A stretch of DNA of 64,000 bases from Escherichia coli DSM 30083 = JCM 1649 = ATCC 11775 (GCF_003697165.2 NZ_CP033092.2:4402001-4466000), one strand, 5' to 3'; counted from the stretch's first letter, positions 17,102-26,468 are shown. Numbers and translations are program-made. Notes: generated by a model not told the origin, from the sequence alone.

Positions 17102-17658
17102 TGACGGGAAAACTGATTTGGTTAATGGGGGCCTCTGGCTCCGGAAAAGACAGTCTGTTGACGGAACTCCGCCAGCGGGAACAAACCCAGCTACTGGTAG
17201 CGCATCGCTACATCACGCGTGATGCCAGCGCCGGAAGTGAAAACCATATCGCCTTAAGCGAGCAGGAGTTTTTTACCCGCGCGGGGCAGAACCTTCTGGC
17301 CTTGAGCTGGCATGCTAATGGTTTGTATTACGGTGTCGGCATTGAGATCGACCTCTGGCTGCACGCCGGATTCGACGTCGTGGTTAACGGCTCACGCGCC
17401 CACCTGCCGCAGGCGCGGGCGCGTTATCAATCGGCGCTGCTGCCCATCTGTTTACAGGTTTCGCCGGAGATCCTGCGCCAGCGCCTGGAAAACCGTGGCC
17501 GCGAAAACGCCAGTGAAATTAATGCCCGGCTGGCGCGCGCCGCCCGCTATACTCCTCAGGATTGCCATACGCTCAATAATGACGGCAGCCTGCGCCAGTC
17601 GGTCGACACGCTGCTGACGCTGATTCATCAGAAGGAGAAACACCATGCCTGCTTGTGA
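17101..17658 (+). CDS. phnN: PhnN, ribose 1,5-bisphosphokinase
   Basis: 185-residue guanylate-kinase-fold enzyme that phosphorylates ribose 1,5-bisphosphate with ATP to give PRPP, returning the C-P lyase product to nucleotide metabolism. The P-loop MGASGSGKDS is at about residues 9-18; HRYITRDASAGSENH is the substrate-binding region. The ATG overlaps the phnM stop by one base. Its end overlaps phnO by 14 bases. Confidence 0.95.
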   Translation: MTGKLIWLMGASGSGKDSLLTELRQREQTQLLVAHRYITRDASAGSENHIALSEQEFFTRAGQNLLALSWHANGLYYGVGIEIDLWLHAGFDVVVNGSRAHLPQARARYQSALLPICLQVSPEILRQRLENRGRENASEINARLARAARYTPQDCHTLNNDGSLRQSVDTLLTLIHQKEKHHACL

Positions 17659-18079
17659 ACTTCGCCCGGCAACGCAGTACGACACCGACGCGGTTTACGC
17701 GCTGATTTGTGAGCTAAAACAAGCGGAGTTTGACCACCAGGCGTTTCGCGTGGGCTTTAACGCCAACCTGCGTGACCCGAATATGCGCTACCATCTGGCG
17801 CTGTTGGATGGCGAGGTTGTCGGCATGATCGGCCTGCATTTGCAGTTTCATTTGCATCATGTCAACTGGATCGGCGAAATTCAGGAACTGGTGGTGATGC
17901 CGCAGGCGCGCGGTCTGAACGTCGGCAGTAAATTACTGGCATGGGCAGAAGAAGAAGCCCGCCAGGCCGGGGCCGAAATGACCGAGCTTTCCACCAACGT
18001 GAAGCGCCACGACGCGCACCGATTTTACCTGCGCGAAGGCTACGAGCAGAGCCACTTCCGCTTCACCAAGGCGCTGTAA
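17645..18079 (+). CDS. phnO: PhnO, aminoalkylphosphonate N-acetyltransferase
   Basis: 144-residue GNAT acetyltransferase that acetylates aminoalkylphosphonates such as aminomethylphosphonate, making them suitable for or harmless to the C-P lyase pathway. Motif A/B is seen in IQELVVMPQARGLNVGSKLLAWAEEEARQAGA, with the R/Q-x-x-G-x-G/S acetyl-CoA loop, and the C-terminal AHRFYLREGYEQSHFRF. It starts inside the phnN end with ribosome-binding sequence AAGGAG, and phnP follows after 1 base. Confidence 0.95.
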   Translation: MPACELRPATQYDTDAVYALICELKQAEFDHQAFRVGFNANLRDPNMRYHLALLDGEVVGMIGLHLQFHLHHVNWIGEIQELVVMPQARGLNVGSKLLAWAEEEARQAGAEMTELSTNVKRHDAHRFYLREGYEQSHFRFTKAL

Positions 18080-18080
18080 C

Positions 18081-18839
18081 ATGAGCCTGACCCTCACGCT
18101 CACCGGCACCGGCGGCGCACAGGGCGTTCCGGCATGGGGCTGCGAGTGCGCGGCCTGCGCCAGAGCGCGACGCTCGCCGCAGTATCGCCGCCAGCCATGC
18201 AGCGGCGTCGTGAAGTTTAACGACGCGATCACCCTGATCGACGCCGGGCTGCACGATCTCGCCGATCGCTGGTCGCCCGGATCGTTCCAGCAGTTTTTGC
18301 TGACGCACTACCATATGGATCACGTCCAGGGGCTGTTCCCGCTGCGCTGGGGCGTGGGCGACACAATCCCGGTCTACGGTCCACCGGATGAGCAGGGCTG
18401 CGACGATCTGTTTAAACATCCGGGCCTGCTTGATTTCAGCCACACGGTGGAGCCGTTTGTGGTGTTTGATTTGCAGGGGTTGCAGGTCACGCCGCTGCCG
18501 CTTAACCATTCGAAACTCACTTTCGGCTATCTACTGGAAACGGCACATAGCCGGGTGGCGTGGCTGTCTGACACTGCAGGCCTGCCGGAAAAAACGCTGA
18601 AATTTTTACGCAATAATCAGCCACAGGTAATGGTGATTGATTGCAGCCACCCGCCGCGCGAGGATGCACCGCGTAATCACTGTGATTTAAATACCGTGCT
18701 TGCGCTGAATCAGGTTATCCGCTCGCCGCGGGTGATTCTGACCCATATCAGCCATCAGTTTGATGCGTGGCTGATGGAAAACGCGCTACCATCGGGGTTT
18801 GAGGCGGGGTTTGATGGGATGGATATTGAGGTGGCGTGA
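18081..18839 (+). CDS. phnP: PhnP, cyclic phosphodiesterase
   Basis: 252-residue metallo-beta-lactamase-fold enzyme that opens ribose-1,2-cyclic-phosphate-5-phosphate to ribose 1,5-bisphosphate, the PhnN substrate. The metal motif THYHMDHVQGL lies at about residues 74-84, further ligands in LPLNHSKLTFGY, WLSDTAGLP and ILTHISHQ. An extra zinc site near the N-terminus is seen as WGCECAACARA. Last gene of the operon, convergent with yjdP 27 bases away; I see no good intrinsic terminator between them. Confidence 0.95.
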   Translation: MSLTLTLTGTGGAQGVPAWGCECAACARARRSPQYRRQPCSGVVKFNDAITLIDAGLHDLADRWSPGSFQQFLLTHYHMDHVQGLFPLRWGVGDTIPVYGPPDEQGCDDLFKHPGLLDFSHTVEPFVVFDLQGLQVTPLPLNHSKLTFGYLLETAHSRVAWLSDTAGLPEKTLKFLRNNQPQVMVIDCSHPPREDAPRNHCDLNTVLALNQVIRSPRVILTHISHQFDAWLMENALPSGFEAGFDGMDIEVA

Positions 18840-18866
18840 GGGAAAATACCCGCGCCGGCCCCTATA

Positions 18867-19196
18867 TCAACGCCCATACTCATCTTCCATTCTCCGCTCT
18901 TCATCTTCCAGTTGCCGACGCTCCTGATCAAGCTGGCGCTGGCGATCGTCCAGCTGCCTGCGGCGATCTTCAAACTGGCGGCGGCGATCGTTATATTGCT
19001 TGCGACGATCGTCGCTCACCTGGCGTTGCCAACCGTCGTCGCGCGAATCTTCATAGTCTCGCCCACGGTCAGGGTTATAAGCGTCGTTAATCGCCTGCTG
19101 AATATTGCCAATGGTGTCGTCGATAATATCGGCCTGGGCCGGAACGGTGGACAGCGTGAGCAGGGTGAATAAAAGAAATAGCGGAAAGCGTTTCAT
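18867..19196 (-). CDS. yjdP: YjdP, exported Arg/Gln/Asp-rich heptad-repeat protein
   Basis: 109 residues, same length as K-12 YjdP. A clear signal peptide (MKRFPLFLLFTLLTLSTVPAQA) precedes a short region DIIDDTIGNIQQAINDAY. From about residue 60 there are at least five tandem 7-residue repeats with consensus DRRRQLx, so a charged single alpha-helix or coiled coil is expected in the periplasm. Function unknown. The repeats are nearly periodic at the DNA level (21 bp), so copy number may vary between strains. Confidence 0.85.
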   Translation of the reverse strand: MKRFPLFLLFTLLTLSTVPAQADIIDDTIGNIQQAINDAYNPDRGRDYEDSRDDGWQRQVSDDRRKQYNDRRRQFEDRRRQLDDRQRQLDQERRQLEDEERRMEDEYGR

Positions 19197-19264
19197 TAGC
19201 CAACCTCAAAAAGAAACTCTATCCACATTAGTCATTACTCATCCATGCAAGTAGTGGATGAATC

Positions 19265-19714
19265 TCAATTCCTTTGCTGCTCTATTGCCGTAATCGCCTC
19301 CACGCGTTGTTGATGACGACCGCCTTCGTACTGTGCGCCCAGCCACGCATCGACAATCATTTTTGCCAGTTCGAGGCCAACCACTCGTGAACCAAAAGCC
19401 AGCACGTTGGTGTCGTTATGCTGCCGCGAAAGTTGCGCGGAATAAGGTTCGCTACAAACGACCGCGCGAATTCCGGCAAACTTGTTCGCCGCTATCGAAA
19501 TACCGACGCCAGTGCCACAAATCAAAATCCCGCCATCAGCCTCTCCGCCAGCAACGGCCAGTGCGACTTGACTGGCGTAATGCGGATAATCAGTACGCTC
19601 TAACGACCAGGTTCCTTTATCAATCACTTCAACGTCACGCTCAACTAAATGTGCCACTATTTCATGTTTTAAAATGAAACCGACATGATCACAGCCAAAT
19701 GCAATCTTTTTCAT
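19265..19714 (-). CDS. rpiB: RpiB, ribose-5-phosphate / allose-6-phosphate isomerase B
   Basis: 149-residue LacAB/RpiB-family isomerase interconverting ribose 5-phosphate and ribulose 5-phosphate; it also isomerises allose 6-phosphate to allulose 6-phosphate, the first step of the adjacent als pathway. N-terminal IAFGCDHVGF carries the substrate-phosphate and His region (family DHAG/DHVG). Active-site Cys (near residue 66) is in LICGTGVGISIAANK. It is divergent from rpiR, whose product represses it in K-12. Confidence 0.96.
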   Translation of the reverse strand: MKKIAFGCDHVGFILKHEIVAHLVERDVEVIDKGTWSLERTDYPHYASQVALAVAGGEADGGILICGTGVGISIAANKFAGIRAVVCSEPYSAQLSRQHNDTNVLAFGSRVVGLELAKMIVDAWLGAQYEGGRHQQRVEAITAIEQQRN

Positions 19715-20072
19715 TCATCTTCCCCGCCCGCGCAAAACTTCACAATCAAAAAACATTTGTGATGTAAATGAATTAAAAACACCCAAAATCGATGAAATCC
19801 GCCTTCCCGATCTGTTTTACAGAGTTACATCTGGCAGCGCAATAGCGTTAAAGACACTCACTATCCAGCAACATCTATCATCTAATAAACCAGGAAAACA
19901 AATAACATCATGTTTTTAAAGTGATTAAATGAAATGAAATTTTAAGCCACTCTCCATTATTCACAACAAAACAAACTTTATAAATTTTATTTTTTTGTGA
20001 AGTTGCCAGCATCTTTTCTGTTCTTGCTGTGGTGATATAGTGGCGTCTTCAATTCAAGGACAAGAGAACGTG
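19715..20072. other. Divergent control region rpiB / rpiR
   Basis: A 358-base AT-rich spacer holding the rpiB and rpiR promoters and, by known biology, RpiR operators. I could not assign -35/-10 boxes or operator repeats with confidence, and I see no gene in it. Confidence 0.5.
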
Positions 20073-20963
20073 ATGAGCCAGTCAGAGTTTGATTCAGCGC
20101 TTCCGAACGGTATCGGGTTAGCGCCTTACCTGCGAATGAAGCAGGAAGGAATGACAGAAAACGAAAGCCGCATCGTGGAGTGGTTACTCAAACCCGGTAA
20201 CCTGAGTTGTGCACCCGCAATTAAAGATGTCGCAGAAGCTCTGGCGGTATCTGAAGCGATGATCGTTAAGGTATCAAAGCTGCTGGGGTTTAGCGGCTTT
20301 CGTAACTTACGCAGTGCGCTGGAAGATTATTTTTCTCAGTCAGAACAAGTATTGCCTTCCGAGTTGGCTTTTGATGAAGCGCCGCAGGATGTGGTGAATA
20401 AGGTATTTAACATCACTTTACGCACCATTATGGAAGGTCAGTCGATCGTCAACGTTGATGAGATCCACCGTGCCGCCCGCTTTTTCTATCAGGCCAGACA
20501 GCGGGATTTGTACGGTGCCGGAGGATCAAATGCTATCTGTGCTGATGTACAGCACAAGTTTTTGCGCATTGGCGTACGCTGCCAGGCCTATCCGGACGCT
20601 CACATCATGATGATGTCTGCTTCGTTGTTACAGGAAGGAGATGTGGTGCTGGTGGTGACCCATTCCGGGCGAACCAGTGATGTAAAAGCGGCTGTAGAAC
20701 TGGCAAAAAAGAACGGGGCAAAGATTATTTGTATAACGCATAGCTATCATTCACCAATAGCGAAGCTGGCCGATTATATTATTTGCTCACCGGCCCCGGA
20801 AACACCGTTATTAGGTCGTAATGCCTCGGCAAGAATATTACAACTGACTTTGCTGGACGCGTTTTTTGTCTCTGTCGCCCAGCTCAATATTGAACAAGCT
20901 AATATTAATATGCAAAAAACCGGCGCAATTGTTGATTTCTTCTCACCAGGCGCGCTGAAATAA
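20073..20963 (+). CDS. rpiR: RpiR (AlsR), allose/ribose-phosphate responsive repressor
   Basis: 296-residue RpiR-family regulator controlling rpiB and the als operon. N-terminal HTH_6 domain (about residues 25-95: NESRIVEWLLKPGNL to VSKLLGFSGFRNLRSALEDYF) and C-terminal SIS sugar-phosphate-binding domain (about 125-260: GAGGSNAICADVQHKFLRIG, VVTHSGRTSDVKAAVELAKK). ATG 20073 gives MSQSEF and the K-12 length; upstream in-frame starts are unsupported. A hairpin lies between it and alsB. Confidence 0.94.
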   Translation: MSQSEFDSALPNGIGLAPYLRMKQEGMTENESRIVEWLLKPGNLSCAPAIKDVAEALAVSEAMIVKVSKLLGFSGFRNLRSALEDYFSQSEQVLPSELAFDEAPQDVVNKVFNITLRTIMEGQSIVNVDEIHRAARFFYQARQRDLYGAGGSNAICADVQHKFLRIGVRCQAYPDAHIMMMSASLLQEGDVVLVVTHSGRTSDVKAAVELAKKNGAKIICITHSYHSPIAKLADYIICSPAPETPLLGRNASARILQLTLLDAFFVSVAQLNIEQANINMQKTGAIVDFFSPGALK

Positions 20964-20969
20964 GAAAAA

Positions 20970-20995
20970 GGTAATTCCGCCATCGCGGAGTTACC
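20970..20995 (+). terminator. Hairpin between rpiR and alsB
   Basis: GGTAATTCCGC / GCGGAGTTACC (11 bp with one mismatch or wobble, 4-base loop) begins 6 bases after the rpiR stop. No U-tract follows (TCTCCCC), so partial termination or mRNA processing is more likely than full termination. Confidence 0.4.
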
Positions 20996-21021
20996 TCTCC
21001 CCTTACCGTGAGAACATGATT

Positions 21022-21957
21022 ATGAATAAATATCTGAAATATTTCAGCGGCACACTCGTGGGCTTAATGTTGTCAACCAGCGCTTTTGCTGCCGCCGAAT
21101 ATGCCGTCGTATTGAAAACACTCTCCAATCCATTTTGGGTAGATATGAAAAAAGGCATTGAAGATGAAGCAAAAACGCTGGGCGTCAGCGTTGATATTTT
21201 TGCCTCTCCTTCAGAAGGCGATTTTCAATCTCAATTGCAGTTATTTGAAGATCTCAGTAATAAAAATTACAAAGGTATCGCCTTCGCACCATTATCCTCA
21301 GTGAACCTGGTCATGCCTGTCGCCCGCGCATGGAAAAAAGGCATTTATCTGGTCAATCTCGATGAAAAAATCGACATGGATAATCTGAAAAAAGCAGGCG
21401 GTAATGTGGAAGGTTTTGTCACCACCGATAATGTTGCCGTCGGGGCGAAAGGCGCGTCATTCATTATTGACAAGCTGGGTGCCGAAGGGGGTGAAGTCGC
21501 AATCATTGAGGGTAAAGCCGGTAACGCCTCCGGTGAAGCGCGTCGTAATGGTGCCACCGAAGCCTTCAAAAAAGCAAGCCAGATCAAGCTTGTCGCCAGC
21601 CAGCCTGCCGACTGGGACCGTATTAAAGCACTGGATGTCGCCACTAACGTGTTGCAACGTAATCCGAATATTAAAGCGATCTATTGCGCGAATGACACGA
21701 TGGCAATGGGTGTTGCTCAGGCAGTCGCAAACGCTGGAAAAACGGGCAAAGTGTTGGTCGTCGGTACAGATGGCATTCCGGAAGCCCGCAAAATGGTGGA
21801 AGCCGGACAAATGACCGCGACGGTTGCCCAGAACCCGGCGGATATCGGTGCAACGGGTCTGAAGCTGATGGTTGACGCTGAGAAATCCGGCAAGGTTATC
21901 CCGCTGGATAAAGCACCGGAATTTAAACTGGTCGATTCAATCCTGGTCACTCAATAA
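21022..21957 (+). CDS. alsB: AlsB, periplasmic D-allose-binding protein
   Basis: 311-residue ribose-type periplasmic binding protein for the allose ABC importer AlsBAC; it also binds ribose weakly. Signal peptide MNKYLKYFSGTLVGLMLSTS ends near AFA-AAEY. Two-lobe fold with FWVDMKKGIEDEAKTLG, IAFAPLSSVNLVMPVARAW and IYCANDTMAMGVAQAVANAG. A second Met three codons further upstream region (21016) is possible, but ATG 21022 gives the K-12 length. A degenerate REP follows. Confidence 0.95.
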   Translation: MNKYLKYFSGTLVGLMLSTSAFAAAEYAVVLKTLSNPFWVDMKKGIEDEAKTLGVSVDIFASPSEGDFQSQLQLFEDLSNKNYKGIAFAPLSSVNLVMPVARAWKKGIYLVNLDEKIDMDNLKKAGGNVEGFVTTDNVAVGAKGASFIIDKLGAEGGEVAIIEGKAGNASGEARRNGATEAFKKASQIKLVASQPADWDRIKALDVATNVLQRNPNIKAIYCANDTMAMGVAQAVANAGKTGKVLVVGTDGIPEARKMVEAGQMTATVAQNPADIGATGLKLMVDAEKSGKVIPLDKAPEFKLVDSILVTQ

Positions 21958-21965
21958 AACTGAAT

Positions 21966-22051
21966 GATGCCGGATGATGATGCTAATGAAGTGTCTTATC
22001 CGGCCAACAAAATAACCTGAACGTAGACCTGATAAACGTAGCCATCAGGCA
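21966..22051. repeat. Degenerate REP elements between alsB and alsA
   Basis: GATGCCGGATGATG with CTTATCCGGCCAAC, then GTAGACCTGATAAACG with CCATCAGGCAA, resemble decayed inverted REP units in the 126-base gap after the binding-protein gene. Confidence 0.65.
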
Positions 22052-22083
22052 ATAATACGATATTTCGTGCAGAGAGGTTATTT

Positions 22084-23616
22084 ATGGCCACGCCATATAT
22101 ATCGATGGCGGGGATCGGCAAGTCCTTTGGTCCGGTTCACGCATTAAAGTCGGTTAATTTAACGGTTTATCCTGGTGAAATACATGCATTACTAGGAGAA
22201 AATGGTGCGGGTAAATCTACGCTAATGAAAGTGTTATCCGGGATACATGAGCCGACCAAAGGCACCATTACCATTAATAACATTAACTATAACAAACTGG
22301 ATCATAAATTAGCGGCACAACTCGGTATCGGGATTATTTATCAGGAACTCAGCGTTATTGATGAATTAACCGTACTGGAAAATTTATATATTGGTCGTCA
22401 TCTGACGAAAAAAATCTGTGGCGTCAATATTATCGACTGGCGAGAAATGCGTGTCCGCGCCGCCATGATGTTATTACGCGTGGGCTTGAAAGTTGATTTA
22501 GATGAGAAAGTGGCGAATTTATCTATCAGCCACAAGCAGATGCTGGAAATTGCCAAAACGCTGATGCTCGATGCCAAAGTCATCATCATGGATGAACCCA
22601 CCTCCTCACTCACCAATAAAGAGGTGGACTATCTGTTTCTGATCATGAATCAGTTGCGTAAGGAGGGTACGGCCATCGTCTATATCTCGCATAAATTGGC
22701 GGAAATTCGCCGTATTTGCGACCGCTATACGGTGATGAAAGACGGCAGCAGCGTTTGCAGCGGCATGGTGAGCGATGTGTCAAATGACGATATCGTCCGT
22801 CTGATGGTAGGCCGCGAATTGCAAAACCGTTTTAACGCGATGAAGGAGAATGTCAGCAACCTTGCGCACGATACGGTTTTTGAGGTGCGCAACGTCACCA
22901 GCCGTGACAGAAAAAAGGTCCGGGATATCTCATTTAGCGTCTGCCGGGGAGAAATATTAGGCTTTGCCGGACTGGTCGGTTCCGGACGTACTGAACTGAT
23001 GAACTGCCTGTTTGGCGTTGATAAACGCGCTGGCGGAGAAATCCGTCTTAATGGCAAAGATATCTCTCCACGTTCTCCCCTGGATGCCGTGAAAAAAGGG
23101 ATGGCTTACATCACTGAAAGCCGCCGGGATAACGGCTTTTTCCCCAACTTTTCTATCGCTCAGAACATGGCTATCAGCTGCAGTCTGAAAGACGGCGGCT
23201 ATAAAGGCGCGATGGGGTTGTTTCATGAAGTTGACGAGCAACGTACCGCTGAAAATCAACGCGAACTGCTGGCGCTGAAATGTCATTCGGTAAACCAGAA
23301 CATCACTGAACTCTCCGGCGGTAACCAGCAGAAAGTCCTGATCTCCAAATGGCTGTGCTGTCGCCCGGAAGTGATCATTTTCGATGAACCTACCCGTGGC
23401 ATCGATGTTGGCGCGAAAGCCGAAATTTACAAAGTGATGCGCCAACTGGCGGACGACGGAAAAGTCATCCTGATGGTGTCATCTGAACTACCTGAAATTA
23501 TCACCGTCTGCGACCGCATCGCCGTGTTCTGCGAAGGACGACTGACGCAAATCCTGACCAATCGCGATGACATGAGCGAAGAGGAGATTATGGCATGGGC
23601 TTTACCACACGAGTAA
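22084..23616 (+). CDS. alsA: AlsA, D-allose ABC importer ATPase (two nucleotide-binding domains)
   Basis: 510-residue RbsA-type fused ATPase. The first domain has Walker A GENGAGKST (about residue 38) and Walker B IIMDEPTSSL; the second has a degenerate Walker A region GLVGSGRTEL and the signature LSGGNQQKVLISKWL with Walker B IIFDEPTRGID. It energises allose (and some ribose) uptake through AlsC. Its 3' end overlaps alsC by 22 bases, so translation of the two is coupled. Confidence 0.96.
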   Translation: MATPYISMAGIGKSFGPVHALKSVNLTVYPGEIHALLGENGAGKSTLMKVLSGIHEPTKGTITINNINYNKLDHKLAAQLGIGIIYQELSVIDELTVLENLYIGRHLTKKICGVNIIDWREMRVRAAMMLLRVGLKVDLDEKVANLSISHKQMLEIAKTLMLDAKVIIMDEPTSSLTNKEVDYLFLIMNQLRKEGTAIVYISHKLAEIRRICDRYTVMKDGSSVCSGMVSDVSNDDIVRLMVGRELQNRFNAMKENVSNLAHDTVFEVRNVTSRDRKKVRDISFSVCRGEILGFAGLVGSGRTELMNCLFGVDKRAGGEIRLNGKDISPRSPLDAVKKGMAYITESRRDNGFFPNFSIAQNMAISCSLKDGGYKGAMGLFHEVDEQRTAENQRELLALKCHSVNQNITELSGGNQQKVLISKWLCCRPEVIIFDEPTRGIDVGAKAEIYKVMRQLADDGKVILMVSSELPEIITVCDRIAVFCEGRLTQILTNRDDMSEEEIMAWALPHE

Positions 23617-24575
23617 AAAGCGAAGCGAGCGAGAAGAAACCGTTCAACTTTGCGCTGTTCTGGGATAAATACGGCACCTTTTTTATCCTGGCGATCATCG
23701 TCGCCATTTTTGGTTCGCTGTCGTCAGAATATTTTCTGACCACCAATAATATTACCCAGATTTTTGTGCAAAGCTCCGTGACGGTACTGATCGGCATGGG
23801 GGAATTCTTCGCTATCCTGGTCGCCGGTATCGACCTTTAGGTTGGCGCGATTCTGGCGCTTTCCGGTATGGTGACCGCTAAACTGATGTTGGCAGGTATT
23901 GATCCGTTTCTCGCGGCGCTAATTGGCGGTGTACTGGTTGGCGGCGCACTGGGGGCGATCAACGGCTGCCTGGTCAACTGGACGGGACTACACCCGTTCA
24001 TTATCACCCTTGGCACCAACGCTATTTTCCGTGGGATCACGCTGGTGATCTCCGATGCCAACTCGGTATACGGCTTCTCATTTGACTTCGTGAACTTCTT
24101 TGCCGCCAGCGTAATTGGGATACCTGTCCCCGTTATCTTCTCGCTAATTGTCGCGCTCATCCTTTGGTTTCTGACAACGCGTATGCGGCTCGGGCGCAAC
24201 ATCTACGCACTGGGCGGCAACAAAAACTCGGCGTTCTATTCCGGGATTGACGTGAAATTCCACATCCTGGTGGTGTTTATCATCTCCGGTGTTTGTGCAG
24301 GTCTGGCAGGCGTCGTCTCAACTGCACGACTCGGTGCCGCAGAACCGCTTGCCGGTATGGGTTTTGAAACCTATGCCATTGCCAGCGCCATCATTGGCGG
24401 CACCAGTTTCTTCGGCGGCAAGGGGCGCATTTTCTCTGTGGTGATTGGCGGGTTGATCATCGGCACCATCAACAACGGTCTGAATATTTTGCAGGTACAA
24501 ACCTATTACCAACTGGTGGTGATGGGCGGATTAATTATCGCGGCTGTCGCCCTTGACCGTCTTATCAGTAAGTAA
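23595..24575 (+). pseudogene. alsC: alsC, allose ABC permease interrupted by an amber codon
   Basis: The reading frame encodes the 326-residue RbsC-type permease of K-12, but codon 82 is TAG (23838-23840), in the context CTT TAG GTT. K-12 from memory has a sense codon (Ser) here, so one base change explains it. The rest of the frame to 24575 has no further stop or frameshift. Termination leaves 81 residues (N-terminal tail and first two helices or so); restart at ATG 23868 would lack them. D-allose transport by AlsBAC is therefore predicted lost unless an amber suppressor is present or the base is a sequencing error. The otherwise intact frame suggests a recent event. alsE follows 10 bases later. 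Confidence 0.85.
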
Positions 24576-24585
24576 GGAATTGAAC

Positions 24586-25281
24586 ATGAAAATCTCCCCC
24601 TCGTTAATGTGTATGGATCTGCTGAAATTTAAAGAACAGATCGAATTTATCGACAGCCATGCCGATTACTTTCACATCGATATCATGGACGGCCACTTTG
24701 TGCCGAATCTGACGCTCTCACCGTTCTTCGTAAGCCAGGTAAAAAAACTGGCGAGTAAACCGCTCGACTGCCATCTGATGGTAACGCGTCCGCAGGATTA
24801 CATTGCTCAACTGGCACGTGCGGGAGCTGATTTCATCACTTTGCATCCGGAAACTATCAACGGTCAGGCATTCCGCCTGATTGATGAAATCCGCCGTCAT
24901 GGCATGAAAGTGGGGCTGATTCTTAATCCGGAAACGCCGGTTGAGGCCATGAAATACTATATCCATAAGGCTGATAAAATTACGGTCATGACTGTCGATC
25001 CCGGTTTTGCCGGACAACCCTTCATTCCTGAAATGCTGGATAAAGTTGCCGAACTGAAGGCATGGCGTGAACGAGAAGGTCTGGAGTACGAAATTGAGGT
25101 GGACGGTTCCTGCAACCAGGCAACTTACGAAAAACTAATGGCGGCAGGGGCGGATGTCTTTATCGTCGGCACTTCCGGCCTGTTTAATCATGCGGAAAAT
25201 ATCGACGAAGCATGGAGAATTATGACTGCGCAGATTCTGGCTGCAAAAAGCGAGGTACAGCCTCATGCAAAAACAGCATAA
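24586..25281 (+). CDS. alsE: AlsE, D-allulose-6-phosphate 3-epimerase
   Basis: 231-residue TIM-barrel enzyme of the ribulose-phosphate 3-epimerase family, converting allulose 6-phosphate to fructose 6-phosphate. Metal/catalytic motifs: HIDIMDGHFVPNLTLSP, DCHLMVTRPQDY, MTVDPGFAGQPFIPEM and EVDGSCN (family acid residues Asp in MDG and VDG). ATG 24586 follows the AAGGAA ribosome-binding site; the longer frame reads into alsC. Its end overlaps alsK by 17 bases. Confidence 0.95.
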   Translation: MKISPSLMCMDLLKFKEQIEFIDSHADYFHIDIMDGHFVPNLTLSPFFVSQVKKLASKPLDCHLMVTRPQDYIAQLARAGADFITLHPETINGQAFRLIDEIRRHGMKVGLILNPETPVEAMKYYIHKADKITVMTVDPGFAGQPFIPEMLDKVAELKAWREREGLEYEIEVDGSCNQATYEKLMAAGADVFIVGTSGLFNHAENIDEAWRIMTAQILAAKSEVQPHAKTA

Positions 25282-26194
25282 CGTCGTAGCGGGCGTGGAT
25301 ATGGGGGCAACGCATATCCGCTTTTGTCTGCGGACAGCAGAAGGTGAAACGCTACACTGCGAAAAAAAGCGGACCGCAGAAGTTATTGCTCCCGACCTGG
25401 TGTCGGGTATCGGCGAAATGATTGACGAGCAACTCAGGCGCTTTAACGCTCGCTGTCATGGTCTGGTGATGGGATTTCCGGCGCTGGTCAGTAAAGATAA
25501 ACGCACCATTATTTCTACGCCTAACCTGCCGTTAACAGCGGCAGATTTATATGATCTCGCCGATAAGCTCGAAAATACGCTGAATTGTCCGGTTGAGTTT
25601 TCCCGCGACGTTAACCTGCAACTCTCCTGGGACGTAGTAGAAAATCGCCTTACGCAACAACTGGTTCTGGCAGCCTATCTCGGTACGGGGATGGGGTTCG
25701 CAGTGTGGATGAACGGTGCGCCGTGGACGGGTGCACACGGTGTGGCAGGCGAACTGGGCCATATCCCCCTGGGAGATATGACCCAACACTGCGCGTGTGG
25801 TAATCCTGGGTGCCTGGAAACCAATTGCTCTGGAATGGCGCTAAGACGCTGGTACGAACAACAGCCCCGAAATTACCCATTGAGCGATCTTTTCGTCCAT
25901 GCGGAAAACGCCCCTTTCGTCCAGAGTCTGCTTGAAAACGCGGCACGAGCCATTGCCACCAGCATTAATCTGTTCGATCCCGATGCGGTGATTCTGGGTG
26001 GTGGCGTGATGGATATGCCCGCCTTCCCACCCGAGACTCTCATTGCCATGACCCAAAAGTACCTGCGCCGTCCACTGCCGTATCAGGTTGTGCGCTTTAT
26101 TGCCGCCTCATCTTCTGACTTTAATGGCGCTCAGGGTGCAGCAATATTGGCGCATCAACGTTTTTTGCCACAGTCCTGTGCTAAAGTCCCATGA
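25265..26194 (+). CDS. alsK: AlsK, D-allose kinase (ROK family)
   Basis: 309-residue ROK sugar kinase phosphorylating D-allose to allose 6-phosphate. ATP site VDMGATHIRFCL at the N-terminus, catalytic Asp in FSRDVNLQ, GTGMGFAVWMNG, and the ROK zinc motif HCACGNPGCLET with upstream GELGHIPLG. Length equals K-12. It is last in the als cluster; a strong hairpin follows. Confidence 0.95.
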   Translation: MQKQHNVVAGVDMGATHIRFCLRTAEGETLHCEKKRTAEVIAPDLVSGIGEMIDEQLRRFNARCHGLVMGFPALVSKDKRTIISTPNLPLTAADLYDLADKLENTLNCPVEFSRDVNLQLSWDVVENRLTQQLVLAAYLGTGMGFAVWMNGAPWTGAHGVAGELGHIPLGDMTQHCACGNPGCLETNCSGMALRRWYEQQPRNYPLSDLFVHAENAPFVQSLLENAARAIATSINLFDPDAVILGGGVMDMPAFPPETLIAMTQKYLRRPLPYQVVRFIAASSSDFNGAQGAAILAHQRFLPQSCAKVP

Positions 26195-26200
26195 GTAAAG

Positions 26201-26237
26201 CGTTGGCACAGTAGCGCAATGTCCCGCTGTGCCAACG
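26201..26237 (+). terminator. Hairpin downstream of alsK
   Basis: CGTTGGCACAG / CTGTGCCAACG, an 11-bp stem with a 15-base loop, begins 7 bases after the alsK stop. No U-tract follows, but the position fits the end of the als operon. Confidence 0.5.
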
Positions 26238-26468
26238 ACAGGTACAATATATATATAATAATTACATAAAACAGCCCATATTATTCCCAGCAATGATAGT
26301 TCTACTGTAATTTTCCCTCTTCAGCACAAATGCCTAATAAAATGGCTCGTTCCGCTCACACTTCCACTTATTAAAGTCGCAATTTCAGAATTATGATAAC
26401 GCCAGCTTTAAATGACGTATTTTGCATGGATTACATATTTACGACATAAATGATAAATGGAGATTTAT

